A stretch of 64,000 nucleotides of DNA, taken from the NCBI GenBank assembly GCA_025267735.1, contig CM046297.1, positions 22,036,011-22,100,010 on the forward strand. Reading direction: 5' to 3'. This DNA is from Mactra quadrangularis (Eukaryota; Mollusca; Bivalvia; Venerida; Mactridae). The translations under genes were made by a program, and so were the position numbers. Below the pieces are notes generated by a model, which worked only from the letters and a program-made list of their open reading frames with translations, had not been told where the DNA came from and searched no databases. Within the stretch, counting starts at the first letter, position 1, and every line of letters starts with the position of its first letter. Positions 1-10,894 of the stretch are shown piece after piece.

Positions 1-160
1 CATAGATCATTAGATCATAACAGTAAAACTTGGTTTTAACATAATCGGCTATTACATACACTCGGATACAACATACCATTTTCCTGGCCAGTTTTTTTTA
101 CAATGTACATGTATATTTAATCAATTCATTATTATATAAAATGTTTATCTATTCCATCAG

Positions 161-347
161 AATTACTTAGCAGTAGCCAATTACGGCAATGATACATCAA
201 AGCAGACAAATTCTACGATATTTAAATGGCATCAACACCGTAAGAAGTTTAGAGAATATCAGATGATTGGTACATATACAGCACGTGACATGGAATTCTT
301 TATTATTAATGATGAACATTATCTAGCCATTGCCAATCATGCAATAG
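161..347 (+). CDS. EAR gene exon a
   Basis: The exon follows an AG at 159-160 and opens in phase 0 with the strand NYLAVANYGN. It continues through IFKWHQHRKKF and ends after one base of a Gly codon at a GTATGG donor (348). It encodes the end of one EAR repeat and the start of the next (residues 1-62 of the visible protein). The DWxxF motif of the second repeat has decayed to DMEFF. Confidence 0.85.
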
Positions 348-3300
348 GTATGGTCATGTTTTTTCTTTTTAATTCTGTATTTAACGTCAAATCACGGCGG
401 TCAGTTAACCGACTCAATGTTCCTGGAAAGGCTTAATCTCTGGATTTAGCTATTTACCAGATACTAGACACATACTTCCGTCAGTGACTGGCAACTGACC
501 TACATGATTTAAGAGTGAGTGGTAGGAGGAAGAATTGACGAAGATATAATTTCATGGCCAAACTCTACGAAAGTATGTCGCCCGTCTGCGAATCGAACCC
601 AAGACCCTTCGATCAGAATATTTGCGTTCTACCAACTGAGCAAGTCGGGCGGGATGTATGTTATGATAGTTAGAGTGAAACTTCGAAGATTCGAAATCGT
701 CATGCTCGATCTACCCGGGTTAGTCGAATATTTTACGACAAAGCTCTAATGAAACTTTGTCAACAAAGGGGAACAAAACTTTTTTCACGGCGGTAACCAC
801 ATAATTAACTAATTCACAGTTTAAATTACGTTTGAATCGCACATGTTGTCTCATGTCATATTTAAGCTACTAAGATAATGAAATAACTTCAATTTTTTAA
901 GAGAAACACAGCATTAAAAGTACATTCTAACGTCATGCCTTTGAAATCATGTGACAGTTAGCAGGTATACAAAAAATTATGTCGTCGTCACAATTTCGCT
1001 ATCAAAAGTAGTTTAAGACCCCAGTCACACTGGAGCTCACGATTACTTGCGACCACCGGCGACGCGTAAAACCGACGATCATCAGCGATTGTTTGCGACC
1101 AAACCCTCTTTGCGCAGAAAAACTTACTACCGCGATTATCGTACGACCAGTCATTGACAATCGTACGACAGGTCATCAGAAAACGTACGATTGTCTCAAA
1201 ATTGTCTGGGATTACTTACGACTACCCGTGACCTGTCATGCGATCACCTACAACTTGTCGTACGACCATCGCACGATTACTAGACTACTCAAGACTATCA
1301 GTGACTAGTGACAATTTGTAAAGACTGTCTTAAGATTGTTGCACGACAGTTTTGCGATTAACAAAAATCCGAAAAAGACTGATATAGATTGGATGTATAA
1401 ATAAGGACTTTACAGTGAAACATTCTCATTTATCACAGAAACGAGAGAGAGTAAACAACACAGAATAACTATGGCCGACGCACCAAGGAGACTGCAGATG
1501 ATATAACTGCGAATGCATTTGCAACAGCAAGAAGGTGCTGCTGCTCTTCAGTTTCACCCTCAGAGTCAGAGTCGTGTTTGGTCCTTTTCTGGACTTTTCC
1601 TTTACACTTTGACTTTTTGGGTAGCATGACGGTGCTACTCAAACGAAAGAAAAAGTGCGTATGAGGAATGAACCGTAAAGTGACTGCTATATATAATGTT
1701 AGACCATGTGGTCTGTGTCTTGTCACAGGAAATCTTAAACTAGTATCTGACGATCGCACGATGGTTGCAATTAATCGTAGAGAAGTCGCTAGTTGTCATT
1801 TGTAATCTTGGGTGGTCGTAAGACAAGTCACTACTAATCGCACGATGATCTTACGACTTTGGAAAGACTACCTTCGACCGAGTGACAAGGACATCGGCGC
1901 CGACCAGTTGAAGATTATTACAGACTTTCGAACGACGATCGTGCGACAGCCTAAGACCTTATAAGATCACTAGCGACCTGTTTGATCGCAAGGAGGTTTT
2001 TGTGCAAGCTCAAAAACCTCACTGCGACTGAAATTGGTCGTGGGACCTAAATAAGATAACCTGCGACTGTCGAAGATCACCGATGACCGTCGTAAGACTT
2101 TTTAAAGATTCTTCGCGACCAGAGCTCACTGGTGATCGTCAACTGGTCTTAAGTGGTCGTAAGCTCTAATGTGACTGGGGCTTAAGGAACACCACACTAC
2201 TAAATGTTTAATCATAAACGCACGTTTAATAAAAAGTATCTGTTCTCAATAATATGATGACTATCTTCTCGACGCCAAGTGTTCGCATCTCTGTATATTC
2301 CAAGCTTACTTAATTGGTGCTATACAGCAGAAAATAAACAATTACCATCCGAAATAGGATCGAACACAATAACTTCACCAAGTTAGGTTTTCGTCGTGGG
2401 TAAACACTTGATAATGATTATTTTTGTTGCTTCGCTTCTCTGTGTTGTTCTTCTATCAATATACTCATGTGACAAATGCGTTTCAGTTTTCATATTTTAG
2501 ACATTTTTAACTAGTGACAAATACGTTTTGATGAGTGTGGAACAACGAATTCTAAACGAATATATCACATGATATGTCCCATATTCGGCTGAAGGTTGTG
2601 AAATATTCGACCGAATATATCACACGTGAGACATATTCAGACCGAATATGTCACCGCGTGATATATGCGTTTTGTGACATATGCGGTCTAACATACCTTT
2701 GATATACAATGATTAAGATTCATAGAAATGTTTAAGGACGTGTGAAATCTTAATTTGAAAACACAAATAGAACATTTCTGATAATGACATTGAAGTAAGA
2801 TTTTGTCGTTTTTTTTAACCACGGTATCCGGCATTCCGACGAAACCTCTGTAATCTGCATGCCGTCGTTGCTCCGCATTTTGAAGTGCAATATATACATA
2901 TTTAATAAGTTGAGAGTATACAAACGTTCAGTTTATGTACAGGCATAACGTATGATTAAATGCAATCCAAGTGTCATTTCACTGGCTACTAAGGTGTACT
3001 TTATTGGTATTTTGATCAAAGATACCCATCCGGTAACCTTAGTCTGTCGTGCGTCAGACATTTTTTAATTGGGGTTAACGCCGTGTCAACACAATTTAGA
3101 TCATTTCACGTCGTCCAGCGCACCTAACCTAGCTTTCCTGGACCATTGTCTATAACCAGTACTTACCTTCCCTTCCACAAGGCCGGAAACTTCTCCATAT
3201 ATCTTATTTATGGAGGAAAATTGACATAATTGTCAAATTTTCATGGAAGGGTATAACCTCACCGGTTGGGATTCGAACCCGTACCCCCTTCGGGACACGA

Positions 3301-6300
3301 AATTCCAAATCCCGACGCGCTACCAGCTGCGCCACCGACCCGGGTTGCGTCAGATATCAGATTCAGGCTTCAAGGGTATGGTTGAAACAGCATGCAGGAG
3401 TTACGTCGTTAAATAATTTTTTCTGCCATTCTCCTATCTGTCTGTATTTTACTCAAGAGAGTTGTTAGCCCTTGACTAATGTATTGGGATGGTACAAGAA
3501 TGAATAAATAGGCCCAACGGTCTAGACCTGTCCCATTCTCGTTCCTAGAGGTAATCAAGGCCGATAGCCTCTGGGTACGAGACTGGACCTGTCCAGGTAA
3601 AGAGAATAGGAAGACTGGCCGCCTGGATATGACTGAAAGTAATTTAGAAATGTTATGTAAATTAACATTCATTACAAGGGCTATAGATCGCCGAGCAAGT
3701 GGCGATCCGATCCGAACTACGATTCATGTGTAGCGATTCACGAATCGAACCATGAATCACTTGTTAAATGGAAAAGCATACAGAATTTATGTAATAAAAA
3801 GAGTTAGTAAAGAATTACAGGAGTTTTTACTCTAAAGAAAACCATGGACTCCAAACATGTCTATTACCAGACGTTTTATGGGCATTTTCAATGATAACAT
3901 TTTTGTTTAAATGTGTGTCAATCGAATTTTGACACAAAATTGTTCGGTCCCTACATAAATTTAAGTTAACATAAGAAGTGCGACTCGTTTTCAATTGCAA
4001 TTAAGCTGTAAATGTTCTTTCATTTTTTCCAAAAAATACATCGCGATCCGACGATTACGGACGTGACGAATATTCGTACTCGATTTCTTGTCGGGATCGC
4101 GAATATCCGAGTACTCGGATACTCGCCGCAGCCCTATTCATTACAATAATCTTTGCTTCGTCATCCTAGATATTTGATCACATATACAGCTAGTTTAATT
4201 ACCTTGTTATGCGGCGTACATGTACTTTTTTGTATTCTTCAGGACCCAAACAGGAAGTAGATTCAGTGATATTGAAATGGGACCGGAAGTTAAAAAGATT
4301 TGTAACATTTCAAAAGATAACCACTATCGGAGCCTATGATTGGTCCTATTTCCGTGTGGAAGATTATCATTTCCTGGCTATAGCTCAAGCATTTAATGGA
4401 CAGACAACTCTGATGGACTCTGTCATCTATGTATTTCAAACAGACAAGTTTCTACCTTTTCAAACCATTGAGGTAAGCTTTGTTCGGAATTCCTCGGCCT
4501 TTTAATATGAATAACAACAAACATATTTTAAAGCATTATAACCGTTACGTGCAAAACCCCAATTAGTGGACCCCCACGATGTATGTTACAATCAAACTCC
4601 CCGCAGGGATTACTTTCTCTGAGAGTCCGTTTTTCTCAACCGTCGAAGTCTAAACACGTTCTCTTATATACATATTAAAGCGACGTAGGCTCAGCTTTTC
4701 CTTTCGTTTGGTACTGTAACAATCAAATGAGACCGACACGGTCCCGATCCTCTAAAGACACTATAAAATATAGTTTTGACTTTGTTATGTCAGGACTGTG
4801 CCTGTAGACCATGGTGAAAAATTAATAATCATTAGAACTTAAGCTTATCAGGAACCGCTTGGTAATTGAAATCTTTGCCTCATATATGATCATACTTGTT
4901 TTATACATGTTTATCTTTACTGCTGTTTTGTTAGCAATTAAACTCATCGCTATTTAAATTATATAATGTCTAATGGTAAATATCATTCGAAACTCCTCGG
5001 TTATTATTCGGAATTACATTATTCATTCACGAAAGGTTGAGGTGGTCCGAATGGGTAGATGTTTGACTTTTCAACATTTGGTCGTTCGAGTGCGTTTGAA
5101 TTGATGAAGAGTATACCAATCCAAAGCTTACATTAATTATTGAACTTATATAAGAGACTATATAGAATTTCATGTCAAATGATACGTTCCAGTTTTAAAT
5201 GGTGTTAACTGAAATATATAATGCGTGTCACATTGATTAATAAGGTAAAACGATTTTAATTTCAATGATCATTTCATTTTTATGTTTCAGACAAATGGTG
5301 CTACGGACTGGGAAGCCTTTACTATCAACAATGATGCATTCCTGGCAGTAGCCAATGCTTACAATTATGGTCCACAAAACTTTCAGAACAGAGACACACA
5401 GAAAACTAACTCTTCTATGTATATACTAGATATCAACCGTAGGGCTTTTGTTAAATACCAAACATTTGTGACACACAGGTAAGTTTATCAAGATATATGA
5501 TCGTACGTCAAAAATAGTCGTAAGTCATGATAAAACATTTATGGTTCATACTTTGTGTTTTCATTTTAGTCATAAACACAGAAATAACATGTATGACTCA
5601 CTAAACAGTAAAGCCAAACAAAATTATTTATGTAGATCAGAGAGTTCAGTCCTTAAAGTTTTTATCAACCTACTTGTTTTGAAGAGCTGCTCTCCTAGTC
5701 CATCAGTAACAAATAATTGTATAAGCTTTCGAAAACATCAAGATGAGGAAATTATTAGGACAATACTTTTATACATTACGTATGTCCGGTGTAGAGAGCT
5801 GGGAAACATATTATCAAAAATCTTACGATAATTTACCTATACAATGTAGAGATTTACGACTAAAATTGGTCGTAAGTCGCTTGATAATATGACCTCCTCA
5901 TGTATTGGTTAAGGATAAAAACATCTTGATTGGGGCAAAAACTGTCGTTTCTGGTGGCCATTTGCATAAACATACGCTTATTTTAAAGAAATCTCAGATT
6001 TGTTTGCACCACTCTATGGCCAGTCATTGAAATGTAATTAAATTTGAATTATGTAACTCGTGTCCAGTTCTTCAATTACTAATAGATAGTAATTAGTTGT
6101 AAGTTTGTATAATTTTAATTATGTATAGTGATATTTACGGTATATTTGTATGATATTTACAGTGTGTTTTTATGATATTTACACTATATTTATATTAATA
6201 TTTACAGTGCTATAGACTGGGAACATTTTGTTATTGGTAAAGATAATTATCTTCTTGTATCTAATGCTCAGAATGGTGGAACAGATGATGAAAGACGAAC

Positions 6301-8601
6301 AGTGATGTATAGATTACAGGTATAGTGTGTCTTGTAGCCTAATAGCTTCAACTTATGTGTCTAAGTCATTTTAAGTTTTAGCAATTTTTGTACGATAACT
6401 CTTTTTTTAACGTCGTATTCAACACATACTTGGGTCAAATATACGACGGCCAGTCCTTCCTACTGTAGGTTTCCTGGACACTTCTATCACTCGTACTAAC
6501 TTACCATACCTATACTCATGTATAGGGTATGACCTACCGCGACCGGGCTCGAACCCGCGATCTTCGGATTCAAAGTCAGATATGCTAACCACTATGCCAC
6601 GGCCGCGACACGAAAACCCCTGATCAATGTACGGTTTGGAGAGGTTTCCTGAATAAAGGGGGTTTTCATTCTGACTATAAGATTGAACATTTGTGTTTGA
6701 TGGTAGACCTACATTGATTTTGTATTAAGTGTGTGTGATCTTTAACTAGTAGTACAAGTATAGTTCTATTTTATTTACCTGTCATAACTTGAATAATTAC
6801 ACGGTCACTGAATCTGTTAATTTTTAACTCTTTTGAACTTGTTATTTCCCTGATATTAAAAATCGCCGCATATACAGTACCCACGAAAAGTTTGGAGACA
6901 TTTTCACTTTTTAAGCCTACTGAACGGCTTTATCTTAAATTTGACAACAATTTATTATGGAATGCTTCTTAGGGTCGGCTTCATTTTTTGGTTATCATTA
7001 TAGTTATAAATGAGAAAATATCTTAAAAGCTATGTTATAGAAAGTAATTACAATAAACATGGTTTTAGAGGCTTAAGGATATCAGATGCTGAATTTGGTC
7101 AATGTGTTGCATCCATGAAATTCGTGTTCATTTTATCACAAAATACCTAAATATATGAAAAATAATGATTTTATAGAAATAATCATCAAAATTTCAAGAA
7201 TTGCAGTGATTTTTTGGCATAGTTTGATCATCAGTAACTAATATGGATCGGTGGCTCGATGATTAAAAGAAGTTGAAAAAATAACACATTCAGTGACCGT
7301 GAAATTATTCAAGTTGTGACAAGTTAATAAAAAATAGAACTATACAATGTACATGTATTTCAAGATGTAGTATTGTGTTGTGAATACATTTAAAGATCAA
7401 CATGTTCTGATATCTTTCATGCATCCGGATATTTCGAACTAGAAATCTTGGAGGGCATGGCCAAATCATTAAATCATTTGACTATTTGTCATTGAAAAGA
7501 TTGTATTATTTCACGGCGATAAATCGACCAACTCACCGTTCCTGAAAAGGCTTAACCTCTGCCATTGTAACTTAATATATTAATGATCCATTATATTAGA
7601 ACCGTAAATTGACTATTTTCTATGCTAGTGTTTCTTACCTTTTGTTTGAGCCCTACAATGGCTCTTGTACAAATTTAAATATAATCTCAAGGACATGTAA
7701 GTTCCGACGCGCTATTAACTAAACTTACCGTTTAATATGACCAGGGTCTAAGGTGACTAAACTTGAGACAAATGCATGTTTTATCTGAGTTGTTTTATCA
7801 ATTGTTATCTTTAAGAAGTGGGAGACTATTTGAGATTCGCCAATACTTAAATGTTTCAAGACGGAAACCTCCTAGTTTCTTGTTTACGTAATTTGTTTTT
7901 TGTGTGCTTTTAACACAATAATCTACAAATACCTTCATATTAACTGTTTGTCAGTACAGGAGGCATGTTGCATGTTTCTGATATGTTATCACTGTCCTTC
8001 ATTTTAATTTGAAGTTTTATCATTTTCAAGTTATTAATCAATATAAATGTGCATGCATAAAACAATTCATCGATAAACATCATAGCAAGTTTAGTCTTTA
8101 AGTCATATATCTTCAATCTACATTTTGTTTATTGGAAAAGTCCCGGGTTCATGGCAATTCGAAACTGATTTAAAGGACGGATACAATACTGTATTATGTT
8201 TTGCATGGAGTTTGTTTGGCTTAAGTTCTGATTTTCTAATCTTGCTTTAAGAAAGGTAAAAAACAAACCCACCTGTGAACGCACGAGGTAAATTCGATTT
8301 AATATGGCCGAATTTGTAAGGTTAATCACAGTTTGTTGGCAGAAAAGATCGGGGGCTCTTTTTTGCCAACAGGCAGTGGGTTTAAGAATTTAGCAACACA
8401 TCAAGGTTTAAAAGAATTAATCTGTGACTAAATATACGTATATTACAGGGTGTGGACAAGTTTGTACCCGTACACAACATGTATCTGGGACCATCTGCTG
8501 ACTGGGAGGTCTTTTATGACGATGAAGACGTATTCTTTATTTATTCAAATGCTAAAGGAAGGAAATCCCAGGTGCTTAAAGCAAAGTTTCGACAACTTTG
8601 A
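161..8601 (+). CDS. EAR-repeat protein, C-terminal five exons (partial at the left edge)
   Basis: Exons 161-347, 4243-4472, 5291-5478, 6208-6319 and 8449-8601 join in frame (870 bases, 289 residues plus TGA). Every junction has AG and GT at the intron ends, and the phases match (1, 0, 2, 0). The product consists of consecutive EAR (EPTP) repeats of 45-60 residues. Each has an Asp-Trp-x-x-Phe start (residues 95, 145, 205 and 257; degenerate as DMEFF at 43), a hydrophobic strand such as FLAVAN or YLAIAN, and a closing Phe-x-x-(Tyr/Phe)-Gln strand (33-34, 85-86). EAR repeats are predicted to form a beta-propeller and occur in LGI proteins, ADGRV1 and TSPEAR; secreted EAR-repeat proteins are common in molluscs. 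The start, any signal peptide and any laminin-G-like domain lie off the window. Introns hold SINEs and MITEs. Family assignment is firm; function is not known from the sequence. Confidence 0.9.
380..656 (-). mobile_element. tRNA-Lys-like SINE
   Basis: The minus strand of 580-650 reads like a tRNA-Lys. The acceptor stem GCCCG pairs with CGGGC, box A is GCTCAGTTGGTAGA and box B is GGGTTCGATTC. It is followed by a body (cacggcggtcagttaacc on the + strand) seen in the other copies of this family. The element lies in an intron of gene 1, antisense to it. It is comparable to molluscan SINEs of the V-SINE superfamily (RUDI), but that assignment was not tested. Confidence 0.75.
1017..2181. mobile_element. 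TTAA-flanked non-autonomous DNA transposon
   Basis: Terminal inverted repeats ACCCCAGTCACACTGGAGCT (left) and GCCCCAGTCACATTAGAGCT (right, complemented) are flanked by TTAA at 1013-1016 and 2182-2185. The interior is full of short CGTACGAC- and GTCGTAAG-like words in both orientations, probable transposase-binding repeats. A TTAA duplication suggests Kolobok or piggyBac; a 3-bp TWA reading would suit PIF/Harbinger. Confidence 0.75.
1469..1627 (-). pseudogene. Possible N-terminal remnant of a transposase inside the TTAA element
   Basis: A 52-codon frame starts at ATG 1627-1625: MLPKKSKCKGK, then an acidic SDSEGETEE patch, then a hydrophobic Ala-rich stretch and VRRP before a stop. A basic-acidic leader and an aliphatic helix ending in arginines resemble the start of PIF/Harbinger-type proteins. 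That is inference. The frame ends before any catalytic region, as expected for an internally deleted copy. Confidence 0.3.
2540..2710. repeat. Cluster of a degenerate CGAATATATCACRTG motif
   Basis: The phrases CGAATATATCACATGATATG, CGAATATATCACACGTGA, CGAATATGTCACCGCGTGA and TGACATATGCGG recur within about 150 bases, some inverted. No element ends were found. Confidence 0.5.
3072..3345 (-). mobile_element. tRNA-derived SINE
   Basis: The minus strand from 3345 starts with box A (TGGCGCAGCTGGTAGCGC) and has box B GGTTCGAATCCC. It ends at 3072 with the shared 3' end (GTTAACGCCGTGTCAACAC on the + strand). It lies in the first visible intron of gene 1. Confidence 0.8.
3676..4136. mobile_element. 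hAT-type MITE with 8-bp target duplication
   Basis: Target duplication TTCATTAC occurs at 3668-3675 and 4137-4144. The ends are AAGGGCTATAGATCGCCG and, complemented, TAGGGCTGCGGCGAGTATCC. A second copy in opposite orientation lies at 31164-31613. The 8-bp duplication and TAGGGCTG ends fit the hAT superfamily. Confidence 0.85.
4243..4472 (+). CDS. EAR gene exon b
   Basis: The acceptor is TTCTTCAG at 4235-4242 and the donor is GAG then GTAAGC at 4473. The first two bases complete the Gly codon begun in exon a. The exon contains ILKWDRKLKRFVTFQ, then YDWSYF, HFLAIAQ and VIYVFQTDKF (visible residues 63-139): one full EAR repeat and the beginning of the next strand. The reading frame also runs upstream of the acceptor, but that part does not resemble the family. 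Confidence 0.9.
4473..5290. other. Gene 1 intron without recognised elements
   Basis: An AT-rich intron between EAR exons b and c. I see no repeat ends, RNA gene or coding frame that I can support. Confidence 0.5.
5291..5478 (+). CDS. EAR gene exon c
   Basis: The acceptor is TTTCAG at 5285-5290 and the donor is CAG then GTAAGT at 5479, a full consensus. The exon encodes ATDWEAF, FLAVANAYN and MYILDINRRAF (visible residues 140-201). It has a longer, Asn/Gln-rich loop between the strands than its sister repeats. It ends with two bases of a Ser codon. Confidence 0.9.
5811..5880. repeat. Short dispersed repeat with TTACGAC hairpin
   Basis: Contains TTACGAC (5854-5860), an 8-base spacer and GTCGTAA (5869-5875). 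About 70 bases are recognisably shared with 20820-20890, including the leading ATCTTACGAYAATTTA. Confidence 0.55.
6208..6319 (+). CDS. EAR gene exon d
   Basis: The acceptor is TTTACAG ending at 6207 and the donor is CAG then GTATAG at 6320. The first base completes the Ser codon of exon c. The exon encodes AIDWEHF, YLLVSNAQN and VMYRLQ (visible residues 202-239), a compact EAR repeat. Confidence 0.88.
6408..6607 (-). mobile_element. tRNA-derived SINE
   Basis: The minus strand reads GTGGCATAGTGGTTAGCA (box A) and GGGTTCGAGCCCGG (box B), then the body. Same orientation and general plan as the other SINEs, with a different tRNA head. Located in the gene 1 intron between exons d and terminal. 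Confidence 0.75.
6873..6960. mobile_element. End of a Tc1/mariner-like element (fragment)
   Basis: TATACAGTACCCACGAAAAG with TTTGGAGACA matches the terminus of the complete element at 45089-45437. No matching right end was found. Confidence 0.45.
7505..7570 (-). mobile_element. SINE body fragment
   Basis: TTTCACGGCGATAAATCGACC and the following CGTTCCTGAAAAGGCTTAACC match the body of the tRNA-Lys-like SINEs; the head is missing. Confidence 0.55.
8449..8601 (+). CDS. EAR gene terminal exon
   Basis: The acceptor is ATTACAG ending at 8448. In phase 0 the exon reads GVDKFVPVHNMYLG, then ADWEVF, FFIYSNAKG and QVLKAKFRQL before TGA at 8599-8601 (visible residues 240-289). The last repeat is shorter than the others and stops after its third strand. 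In a circular propeller the missing strand is often supplied by the N-terminus, so this is not necessarily a truncation. Confidence 0.9.
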   Translation, partial: GVDKFVPVHNMYLGPSADWEVFYDDEDVFFIYSNAKGRKSQVLKAKFRQL

Positions 8602-10610
8602 TGCCATATTCATGGTAAAAAATGCAAGTATTGCCAGTTAGAAGAATTCGTTTGAAACACGAGTAAATTTGGTAACATCGCGAAATTATGTGACAATTCG
8701 AAGTCGCGAAAACGGATGACAATGTTAAATTTCACTGCCGATCTGAAAGTTTGTGCAATAACTTAACCAAATACGTATATTGGGTAGCATACGTAATGTG
8801 TTGTGCCAGTGTCTGAATGTGGCACAACGATCCCAGTAGCACAAACGCATTCCATTGCGCTGACAGCGTGTTTAGTTTGCGGTATAGTCCGACAATATTA
8901 ACCTGAGCTTGACCTTTATGCAAGAATAATATTAAACTCAGTATAAAAATTTACTGTCTATTTTTGTCTTCGTTTGTAAATCGCGCTTTATCGGAAGCTT
9001 CGGCAAAAAACACGTACTTAACAGTTAATGTTGTTTTCATAAGTATAAAAACTTGGAAACTGTGCCACAAAACTGCCGACTGTCCAAAAAGAAAATACAA
9101 TAAAATGCCACCTTTACAAAATAGATTTATAGTCAGATATGTTGTTCTAAACACGTGTGATTATTATAATTATGTAGTTCAAGCTCAGGTTAATATTGTC
9201 ACACTATAAGAATGTTTGAATCCAATCGGAAAAACTCGGCGAAAACGTTCCTTGTGCTCGTCAGCTTACGGAATCAACCGAGTGGTTTCGATTAATTTCG
9301 AATCTTAAATAAGTTATCGTTTCTTATATTTTCAGTTTTTAGTCCCATGTAAATAATATGGTGCAATATTTAATTGACCAGTATATAGGAATTATTTATT
9401 GTATAGTTTATGTAAACTCGACTGTCTGTATGTTATTTTTCTTAATCAACCGACATCAATTATAGTGGATTTTCAAAGCAAGTTGTAAATTTACAACGAA
9501 GCGATTGATCTTAACCACGATTTAATTTCATTACGAATTTCAAACTTTGGACTTTTCATTATTCAGCATTGCTTATCAGTTCATTTTAAAGCCACTGTTT
9601 TGTATGTAAGAGATTTTATTCCAATGTTTTCAAAATCCATACGAATGTGAGGCTTAGTAAAAGATTAAACTTTTTATGCCCTGTCATTCCATGCATGGTA
9701 CGTACATATTGACACAAATATTTTAACAGAAATTTTCTATATCAGTCAAACACTTGTTATTTCTAGATGTTTATGGAATTCATCCTAGTAAAAAACCATT
9801 GTATCTGTTACTCCCTTATAGAGAAGCCATCATTTTCTCCCATTAGCAGTACATCTCCGCCATTTCCAACGTTCTTGCATAAGCAAAATAAATTCAGCTC
9901 AAGAACTGTAATCCAAGCTAGCGTAGTTTAAGATTTACCTCCCTTTGAATTGTTTTAATAGTACATTTCTAATCGAGAGTATTTGTATTGCTTTCCGTAT
10001 GAAATTGTGTTGAAATATGAAACAAAGTGCAGTGTATTTAATCTGCAAACTCAACAGTAAGTAATACTAATACGTCCTGTTCGAGCAGTTTGGTGATTCA
10101 CATTAAGGCACTCCGAGCAGGCAGCAAATGCCAAAGTCCTTCCTGATAAGAAAGTTTGTAGACTTTCTTGAAATAAATGGCACAATGTTTATCTACCATT
10201 TATTCTGTAACAAGTAATGACAAGTGGTCAACAAGTCAAGGATTTCCTGCACGATTGTAGTAACTCGCTCTTAAATACACTGCACCTATTACAGTCTTGC
10301 GGTCAACTCTCGAAGTGTACTATGCATTGCCTGACGGTGCTCTTGGTTTTTATCAGTATAATATATGTTTCTATGAATAATCGTTTTTGCCAGTACTGTT
10401 TCTATTAAGAGACCTTTTTATTAAGTGACCACTTTTGTCAGTCCTCGAGATGGTCTATTAATAGAAGTTTGTCTGTGTTATAAATTGATCTGTATATTAT
10501 TTGTGATACATTAAGCAATACAATGAACTGTATGATATTTGTATATTCATGTACATGTATAATAATTGACTTTGTAAAATAAAATGTAATTTATAAATTA
10601 AATAAAAAAA
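8602..10610 (+). other. Region after gene 1: probable 3' UTR and MITE
   Basis: No coding exon is visible. Candidate poly(A) signals AATAAA occur at 9887-9892, 10578-10583 and 10601-10606 (another at 9099 lies inside a MITE). The last two sit in a very A-rich stretch and would give a roughly 2-kb 3' UTR. Which one is used cannot be decided from sequence. Confidence 0.3.
8883..9208. mobile_element. Foldback MITE, 30-bp inverted ends
   Basis: The left end TATAGTCCGACAATATTAAC and the right end (complement TATAGTGTGACAATATTAAC) both continue into CTGAGCTTGA, with TA at the borders. A longer copy lies at 57295-58096 and a fragment near 19265. It sits in the probable 3' UTR of gene 1. Confidence 0.8.
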
Positions 10611-10715
10611 TATATTCTATTGTTATTATCTGAAAGAAAAGCGAAATCTGAGACTTAATTAGTCCAGTTTAAAACTGTACACATTTGTAACTGATAGGTC
10701 ATGGCAATTAAATTT
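9210..10715. other. No gene recognised
   Basis: Probable 3' UTR or intergenic DNA. Only possible poly(A) signals near 9.9 and 10.6 kb were noted. Confidence 0.4.
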
Positions 10716-10719
10716 TGTA

Positions 10720-10891
10720 CAGCTCAACCTCTGCTGAGCGACCTTCTACAGAACAAATCCTCTGCACAACAACAGCTTTTGATTTTTCCCTTAGGTGTAA
10801 TTTAGTTGAATCTTACTTCTGAGCAACAACCTCTGAACATCAACACAATTAAGTCCCTCCCAGTGGGTGTTGTTCAAGAGAGGTTGTACTG
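10720..10891. mobile_element. TA-flanked MITE (Tc1/mariner-like)
   Basis: TA at 10718-10719 and 10892-10893 borders the ends CAGCTCAACCTCTGCTGAGC and, complemented, CAGTACAACCTCTCTTGAAC. Confidence 0.65.
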
Positions 10892-10894
10892 TAT

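Noticed and set aside
580..650. Functional tRNA-Lys gene
   Set aside because: Box A, box B and the acceptor stem are close to tRNA-Lys, but the anticodon arm is disrupted and the sequence runs on into a repeated SINE body.
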